Below, one piece after another: positions 6,413 to 11,023 of a DNA stretch of 11,023 nt. The DNA lies in contig JAURLC010000008.1 of the NCBI GenBank assembly GCA_030831415.1, positions 1 through 11,023 on the forward strand, in the 5' to 3' direction. The stretch's first letter is position 1, and each line of letters opens with the position of its first letter. Below the pieces are notes generated by a model. That model was not told the origin of the DNA. It saw only the letters and a program-made list of their open reading frames with translations, and ran no database searches. This DNA is from Bacillota bacterium (GTDB lineage: Bacteria; Bacillota_I; Bacilli_A; RFN20; CAG-826). The position numbers and the translations under genes are program-made.

Positions 6413-6704
6413 AACTGCGGCACTCAAAGAAGCGTTATTATCCTTACCAGAAGTGAAAAGGTTTTTTTCTTTACGCGATCAAATAGCGGAGGATTCGTAT
6501 TTGATGGCCCAGCAAGAACTTGCAAAAGACCATCAAAAAAAGATGATGAAAACCATTCATGAAGCGGACCTTTATCAACATCACAAGACGCAATATGAAC
6601 ATTATTTATCCTTATTTCAACAACACCCGCTCGTGCAAACCTATGAAGCCATTAAAGCAGAAATTAAACCCTTACTCGACCAACTCCAAACAATCCTTGA
6701 ATAA
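6393..6704 (+). CDS. ricA: RicA/YmcA-like protein (YlbF/YmcA family), short and cysteine-free
   Basis: In B. subtilis RicA (YmcA) joins RicF and RicT in the Y-complex, which steers RNase Y cleavage of polycistronic mRNAs. This all-helical 103-residue protein fits the Com_YlbF family: LPEVKRFFSLRDQI near the N-terminus resembles the conserved (S/E)EVxxFKxAE block, and QHPLVQTYEAIKAEI (74-88) the PxVxxFxxxQ block. I chose the ATG at 6393, with GGGGA at 6380-6384 as Shine-Dalgarno. The in-frame ATG at 6342 lies deep inside miaB and would add 17 unlike residues. Identification as RicA rather than YlbF/RicF rests mainly on position between miaB and mutS. It is about 40 residues shorter than B. subtilis RicA and contains no Cys, so it lacks the residues that take part in Fe-S binding there. 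Confidence 0.78.
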   Translation: MTELARKTAALKEALLSLPEVKRFFSLRDQIAEDSYLMAQQELAKDHQKKMMKTIHEADLYQHHKTQYEHYLSLFQQHPLVQTYEAIKAEIKPLLDQLQTILE

Positions 6705-6727
6705 GCTACTTAGGCAGTTTTTCATTG

Positions 6728-6736
6728 TGATAAAAT
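6728..6736 (+). promoter_or_regulatory. Candidate extended -10 promoter of mutS, giving a near-leaderless mRNA
   Basis: TGATAAAAT (6728-6736) is an extended -10 element identical to the one before recA, again without a clear -35. Only ten bases separate it from the mutS ATG at 6747. Transcription would start around 6742-6744, leaving a leader of a few bases. No Shine-Dalgarno lies before the ATG, which is consistent with leaderless initiation. The 42-base gap between ricA and mutS contains no convincing terminator, so read-through from the upstream genes is also possible. Confidence 0.5.
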
Positions 6737-6746
6737 AAGAACAACA

Positions 6747-9248
6747 ATGAAATCTAAACACGCACCTTACACCCCGATGATGATGCAATATCTTGGGATT
6801 AAAGAAAAACATCCTGATACCTTAATCTTTTTTCGCTTGGGTGATTTTTATGAACTTTTTTTTCGTGATGCTGAAATTGCCTCTCGTGAATTAGGATTAG
6901 TCCTTACGGGAAAAAATGCGGGTAGTGAAGAACGCGTTCCGATGTGTGGTGTACCGCATCATGCTTCAAAAAACTACATCGCTCGACTCATTGAAAAAGG
7001 CTATCGAGTTGGGATTGTCGAACAATTAGAAGATCCTGCCTTAGCGAAAGGGTTAGTTCAACGCGATGTTACGCAAATTTATACCCCGGGTGCATTCATG
7101 GAACGGGATGAAGGCGATCATCAGTTTCTTGTAGCCATCGAAAAAAGGGATTATCGCTACACCTTTGCCTATGCCGATATCGTCACAGGGGATGTCTATT
7201 TAGATCATTGTCCTCTTGAAGATCACCACTGTTTGGCAATGATAAGAAAAATCAATGCTAAAGAAGTTATTGTTTCAAAAGAACTTGAAACCAAAGTCCG
7301 TTCCCTATTAGACAATTACCCGATATTAATTTCTGTACAAGAAGACATCCATGAATCAGGAGATGGGTCAATTGATCAAGATTTTTTACCTTGTTTTGAA
7401 CGACTCTCAAGCTACTTACTTCAAACCCAAAAACGATCTCTATCGTTTTTAAAATCACCCAAACGATTGGCCTCACAAGTACGGATGCAGTTAGATGCGG
7501 ATACGATTCAACATTTGGAACTTGTCCAATCATTAAAAAACCAGGATAAGTTTGGTACGCTCTTTTGGTTGCTTGATGAAACACAAACCGTGATGGGATC
7601 ACGGTTGTTAAAACAATGGATTGTTCAACCTTCTTATGATGAGGAGGTCTTAAAAGCAAGATATGATTTTTTAGAACAACTTCTCGACCAACGCCTCATT
7701 TTTGAATCGTTACGTACTTCGCTTCATTCGCTATATGATATTCCGCGCATTCTCACCCGTATTCAATATCGAAATGCTAACGCGCGTGATTTATTAAGTT
7801 TACTGAAATCGTTTCAAAATTTACCGGCCATTAAAGATGCTTTATCCGCGTTTACCGGGGCTTTGGTGGACGATTTTAAAACTAAAATCCCCGATGTATC
7901 ATCGACAGTAAACTTGCTTCAGCATGCTTTGTTAGAAGATGCCCCTGTTTCGATTAAAGAAGGTCATATGTTTAAAAAAGGATATGATGCCGCTTTAGAC
8001 GAATGGATCGATTTAGCACAAGGTGGACGTTCACAACTTGCGGAGATGGAAAATCAAGAACGTCAACGCACAGGCATTAAAAATTTGAAAATTAGTTTTA
8101 ATAAAGTTTTTGGCTATTACATTGAAGTTAGTAATGGTCAATTATCGCAAGTGTTACCCGAATTTGGTTATGAACGAAAACAAACCCTTACCAATGGTGA
8201 ACGGTTTATGACGGCTGAATTAAAAGCGTTAGAATTAAAATTGTTGCACGCTCAAGATCAACGTATTAAACGTGAAGAATTGCTTTTTTTCGCATTACTC
8301 GATGACCTTATGCCGTCAATTCCCTCATGGCACGTGCTTTCAGAAATGTTAGCAGAGTGTGATGTTTTAGTAAGTTTTGCTTACACGAGCATGCAGTATC
8401 AATGGGTTCGTCCAACCTTGAATCAAAATCACCATCTTGAATTGGTAAAGTCACGTCATCCTGTTATTGAAAAAGTGATGAAAAAACAAACGTTTGTATC
8501 CAATGATTTACGATTAGATAACAAGCATCACACCGTGTTAATTACCGGACCAAATATGGGTGGCAAATCGACCTTCATGCGACAAGTTGCACTTATATCA
8601 ATCATGGCTCAAATAGGTTGTTTTGTTCCATGTCAGCAAGCGAATATCCCCTTATTCGATCACATTTTTACACGAATGGGTGCCAGTGATGATTTAGTTG
8701 GGGGTCAATCCACTTTCATGATGGAAATGGCTCAAACCCAATTTGCCTTAGCCGAAGCAACCCAACATTCTTTGTTAATTTTCGATGAGATTGGTCGGGG
8801 GACATCCACATATGATGGCATGGCTCTCGCCCAAGCGATTATTGAATATGTTGAAACGAACATTCAATGTATTACGTTATTCTCAACGCATTATCATGAG
8901 TTAACCCAATTAGATTACCTGTTACCTAACCTTCTGAATCTTCATGCCTCTGTTGAAGAAAAAGATCAAACAATAACCTTTCTATACGAAATGAAACCTG
9001 GGTCCATGGAACGATCTTATGGGGTTCATGTGGCAACACTTGCAGGGTTACCCACCACTATCACCAAGCGGGCAAGTGAATTGTTACATCAATTTGAACA
9101 ATCCCCTAAACGACAGGTAACTTTAGAAAGAACAAGTATTAAAGAACCCTCCATCATTGAAAAAGAGCTACGGGAACTAGATCCATTAACATTGTCTCCT
9201 TTAGCTGCTTTACAATACATTATTGAATTAAAGAAGAAGGTTAAGTAA
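6747..9248 (+). CDS. mutS: DNA mismatch repair protein MutS
   Basis: MutS binds mismatches and small loops and, with ATP, recruits MutL. The 833-residue protein has the N-terminal mismatch-reading motif GDFYE with F34 and E36, followed by MCGVPHH (clamping of mismatch DNA in domain I), connector, core and clamp regions (roughly 120-560), then the ATPase domain. Walker A is GPNMGGKST (601-609). Walker B is LLIFDE with D680-E681, followed by GRGTSTYDG, and STHYHEL is the His switch. The ATG at 6747 is the only possible start: an in-frame TAG lies at 6711 with no ATG, GTG or TTG between, and the conserved YTPMM block follows at 8-12. The length is slightly under that of B. subtilis MutS (about 860). 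Near the C-terminus the usual beta-clamp motif QL(S)LF appears as QVTLE (790-794). Confidence 0.98.
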   Translation: MKSKHAPYTPMMMQYLGIKEKHPDTLIFFRLGDFYELFFRDAEIASRELGLVLTGKNAGSEERVPMCGVPHHASKNYIARLIEKGYRVGIVEQLEDPALAKGLVQRDVTQIYTPGAFMERDEGDHQFLVAIEKRDYRYTFAYADIVTGDVYLDHCPLEDHHCLAMIRKINAKEVIVSKELETKVRSLLDNYPILISVQEDIHESGDGSIDQDFLPCFERLSSYLLQTQKRSLSFLKSPKRLASQVRMQLDADTIQHLELVQSLKNQDKFGTLFWLLDETQTVMGSRLLKQWIVQPSYDEEVLKARYDFLEQLLDQRLIFESLRTSLHSLYDIPRILTRIQYRNANARDLLSLLKSFQNLPAIKDALSAFTGALVDDFKTKIPDVSSTVNLLQHALLEDAPVSIKEGHMFKKGYDAALDEWIDLAQGGRSQLAEMENQERQRTGIKNLKISFNKVFGYYIEVSNGQLSQVLPEFGYERKQTLTNGERFMTAELKALELKLLHAQDQRIKREELLFFALLDDLMPSIPSWHVLSEMLAECDVLVSFAYTSMQYQWVRPTLNQNHHLELVKSRHPVIEKVMKKQTFVSNDLRLDNKHHTVLITGPNMGGKSTFMRQVALISIMAQIGCFVPCQQANIPLFDHIFTRMGASDDLVGGQSTFMMEMAQTQFALAEATQHSLLIFDEIGRGTSTYDGMALAQAIIEYVETNIQCITLFSTHYHELTQLDYLLPNLLNLHASVEEKDQTITFLYEMKPGSMERSYGVHVATLAGLPTTITKRASELLHQFEQSPKRQVTLERTSIKEPSIIEKELRELDPLTLSPLAALQYIIELKKKVK

Positions 9249-9249
9249 G

Positions 9250-10944
9250 ATGGGCATGATTCAAAAATTATCCAATCAATTAGCCAATATGATTGCTGCG
9301 GGAGAAGTCATTGAACGGCCAAGCAGTGTCGTCAAGGAACTTCTTGAAAATGCAATTGATGCTCAGGCAACGCGTATTGAAATTCACATTGAACAGGCGG
9401 GACGGACGCGCATTGAAGTTTCTGACAATGGACGTGGGATGGATCAAGACGATCTACGGTTATCGATTGAGCGTCATGCGACGAGTAAACTCATTACCGA
9501 AGAAAACTTATTTCGAATTCAAACGTTAGGATTTCGTGGCGAAGCACTCCCTTCGATTATGTCAGTCAGTTATTTGACGATTCAAACCTCCTCAGGGCAG
9601 CGGGGAGGGCATCAATTAACGAGTGAGGACCAAACGATCTCGATTCAACCTTTTGCTCGATCCCAAGGAACAACGGTTATCGTCAAAGATTTATTTTACA
9701 ATACCCCTGCTCGCTTGAAATATTTAAAAAATGATGCGATTGAAACAAGTGCAATATTGGATGTCATTACCCGCGTTGCCTTTGCCCATCCTGAATTAGC
9801 CTTAGTCGTCCATCTTGATGGTAAGCGCGCATTCTTTACAGATGGTAGAAACCAACTACTCTCGACGATTACATCATGTTTGGGGCATCCTCTTGCCACT
9901 CATATGGTGCCATTTTCATTTCAAGACCCCGATGTTACCATTCAAGGATATCTTGGAAAACCTGATGTTGCGAAATCCCATCGTTATGGAATCTATCTCT
10001 CCGTCAATGGTCGTAGCGTCTACATGCCCAAAATTCAGCAAGCGATTATTGAAGCCTATAAGCCCTATCTCCCTCCCGTTCGTTTTCCTGTTGTCATCTT
10101 GCAATTAACCATTGATCCTGGGTTGCTTGATGTGAATGTCCATCCCGCTAAACGCGATATACGTTATTCAAAAGAAGACGCATTGAAAAAAGCGTTGCTT
10201 GAGGCAATCCCCAACACGTTATGTCAACAAAACCTTGCAACCGTACCTGTTTCCGTTTTTTCGGGAGAAAAAAGTGAATTATCAGTTGAAAAAAAAGGAT
10301 TGTATGAACAAGAAGAAGAGATAGAACAACTACGTCTTGAATTTCAGGATTCTACTGAGCGTTCAATCCATCTTGAAATATTAGGTGTTTTGGATGCAAC
10401 TTACATCTTATGTAAAGACAATCACGCTGGGTATTACGTCATCGATCAACATGCCGCTCATGAACGTGTTCATTACGAAGAACAACTTGCAAAAATAAAA
10501 ACCTCTTCGTATGCGGTTGCCCCGCTTGTGCCTCTTTTAGTCGATCTTACACCTGCAGACAAACCCCGCATGAATGAAGCGTTGTTTTCCCTATTGGCAA
10601 CCGTAGGAGTTCAACTGGAGTGGTTTGGGGATTTAACGTTAAAAGTGGTCACCCTTCCAACGTGGGCGTTATCCATCGGACAAACCTATGTCGAGGATTT
10701 ACTCCAACAATGTTTTCATGAACCTTCCCTCAACGAAGATAAATTACGCTTATATTCGATTGCCTCAAAGGCATGCAAAATGTCGATAAAAGCTCATGAT
10801 TATGTTGATACACAATCGTTAACTATCTTACTTGAACGATTACTCCAATGTCAGTTTCCATATGCTTGTCCACACGGACGTCCTACCATGATCCATTATT
10901 CACTTGCCCAATTAGAACGTTTGTTTAATCGGACAGGTTTTTAA
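9250..10944 (+). CDS. mutL: DNA mismatch repair protein MutL with endonuclease motif
   Basis: MutL is the ATP-dependent mediator of mismatch repair; in organisms without MutH its C-terminal domain nicks the new strand. The 564-residue protein has a GHKL ATPase domain with VVKELLENAIDA (E30, N34), SDNGRGM (58-64), RHATSK (75-80) and GFRGEALPS (94-102). A short acidic linker (about 335-372) leads to the C-terminal domain. Endonuclease signatures are DQHAAHERVHYE (399-410), ACKMSIKAHD (508-517) and CPHGRP (540-545), which point to a MutH-independent nickase. The linker is shorter than in B. subtilis (627 residues in total). The Gln of the clamp motif QxxIVP is replaced (V423 in VAPLVP). ATG 9250 is preferred over ATG 9256 because the N-terminus then aligns with B. 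subtilis without a gap; AAGG at 9237-9240 is a weak Shine-Dalgarno. One base separates it from mutS. Confidence 0.98.
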   Translation: MGMIQKLSNQLANMIAAGEVIERPSSVVKELLENAIDAQATRIEIHIEQAGRTRIEVSDNGRGMDQDDLRLSIERHATSKLITEENLFRIQTLGFRGEALPSIMSVSYLTIQTSSGQRGGHQLTSEDQTISIQPFARSQGTTVIVKDLFYNTPARLKYLKNDAIETSAILDVITRVAFAHPELALVVHLDGKRAFFTDGRNQLLSTITSCLGHPLATHMVPFSFQDPDVTIQGYLGKPDVAKSHRYGIYLSVNGRSVYMPKIQQAIIEAYKPYLPPVRFPVVILQLTIDPGLLDVNVHPAKRDIRYSKEDALKKALLEAIPNTLCQQNLATVPVSVFSGEKSELSVEKKGLYEQEEEIEQLRLEFQDSTERSIHLEILGVLDATYILCKDNHAGYYVIDQHAAHERVHYEEQLAKIKTSSYAVAPLVPLLVDLTPADKPRMNEALFSLLATVGVQLEWFGDLTLKVVTLPTWALSIGQTYVEDLLQQCFHEPSLNEDKLRLYSIASKACKMSIKAHDYVDTQSLTILLERLLQCQFPYACPHGRPTMIHYSLAQLERLFNRTGF

Positions 10945-10945
10945 C

Positions 10946-11023
10946 ATGATATATGTTATCGTTGGGCCGACTGCCAGTGGAAAAACAGAAGCAGCGTGTT
11001 GGTTAGCACGTCATTTAAAGGCA
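10946..11023 (+). CDS. miaA: tRNA dimethylallyltransferase, N-terminal fragment (cut by window end)
   Basis: MiaA transfers a dimethylallyl group from DMAPP to A37 of tRNAs reading UNN codons, giving i6A, the substrate of MiaB. Only 26 residues are in the window. They begin MIYVIVGPTASGKTEAA, with the P-loop GPTASGKT at 7-14 in the exact form typical of MiaA. The ATG follows the mutL stop after a single base, so it is probably co-transcribed with mutS and mutL. A mutL-miaA neighbourhood is common in bacteria. The identification rests on the P-loop and context only, since the rest lies outside the window. Confidence 0.88.
   Translation, partial: MIYVIVGPTASGKTEAACWLARHLKA

Noticed and set aside
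6705..6746. Terminator between ricA and mutS suggested by a T-run at 6718-6722
   Set aside because: No stable stem precedes the T-run.
1..11023. Mobile element, CRISPR array, toxin-antitoxin or defence island
   Set aside because: No transposase, integrase, repeat-spacer pattern or unfamiliar gene was found; every gene is a conserved housekeeping gene in expected order.

Overview
The window is a stretch of conserved Bacillota (Firmicutes) core genome from an A+T-rich, non-spore-forming lineage. All genes are on the + strand. The order is rnpB (3' part), pgsA, cinA (C-terminal domain only), recA, rny, ymdB, miaB, ricA/ymcA, mutS, mutL, miaA (5' part). This is the Bacillus subtilis pgsA-to-mutL order without the sporulation genes and other insertions found there. 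Every reading frame is intact under the standard code, tryptophan is always UGG, and UGA never occurs inside a gene, so a Mycoplasma/Spiroplasma-type code is unlikely. The compact spacing, a RecA without an acidic tail, a one-domain CinA and a shortened RicA suggest an Erysipelotrichia, Acholeplasma/Izemoplasma or other Mollicutes-adjacent lineage. That placement is inferred, not proven.

Layout. Positions 1-183 are the 3' part of a type-B RNase P RNA, which runs to within a few bases of the pgsA start codon. pgsA (phosphatidylglycerophosphate synthase) overlaps cinA through ATGA. recA follows with its own extended -10 promoter and is closed by an intrinsic terminator at 2340-2364. The only long gene-free stretch, 2365-2591, holds several short hairpins, a candidate promoter, and a 9-bp hairpin whose loop can pair with bases overlapping the rny ribosome binding site. 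From rny onwards the genes are packed tightly: rny-ymdB-miaB-ricA with gaps or overlaps of at most about 20 bases, then mutS behind a promoter that could yield an almost leaderless mRNA, then mutL and miaA with 1-base gaps.

The genes fall into a few processes. RNase Y (rny) and RicA act in mRNA processing and decay, and YmdB is a phosphodiesterase genetically linked to that pathway. MiaA and MiaB act one after the other on A37 of tRNAs reading UNN codons. MutS and an endonuclease-type MutL form a MutH-independent mismatch repair pair, and RecA does recombination. PgsA makes the precursor of phosphatidylglycerol.

I see no mobile element, CRISPR array, phage gene or defence system. The items most worth a second look are regulatory: the rnpB/pgsA junction, the rny leader, and the leaderless-type mutS start. 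Next come protein-level oddities: a cysteine-free RicA, apparently degraded beta-clamp motifs in both MutS and MutL, and a changed YmdB motif.
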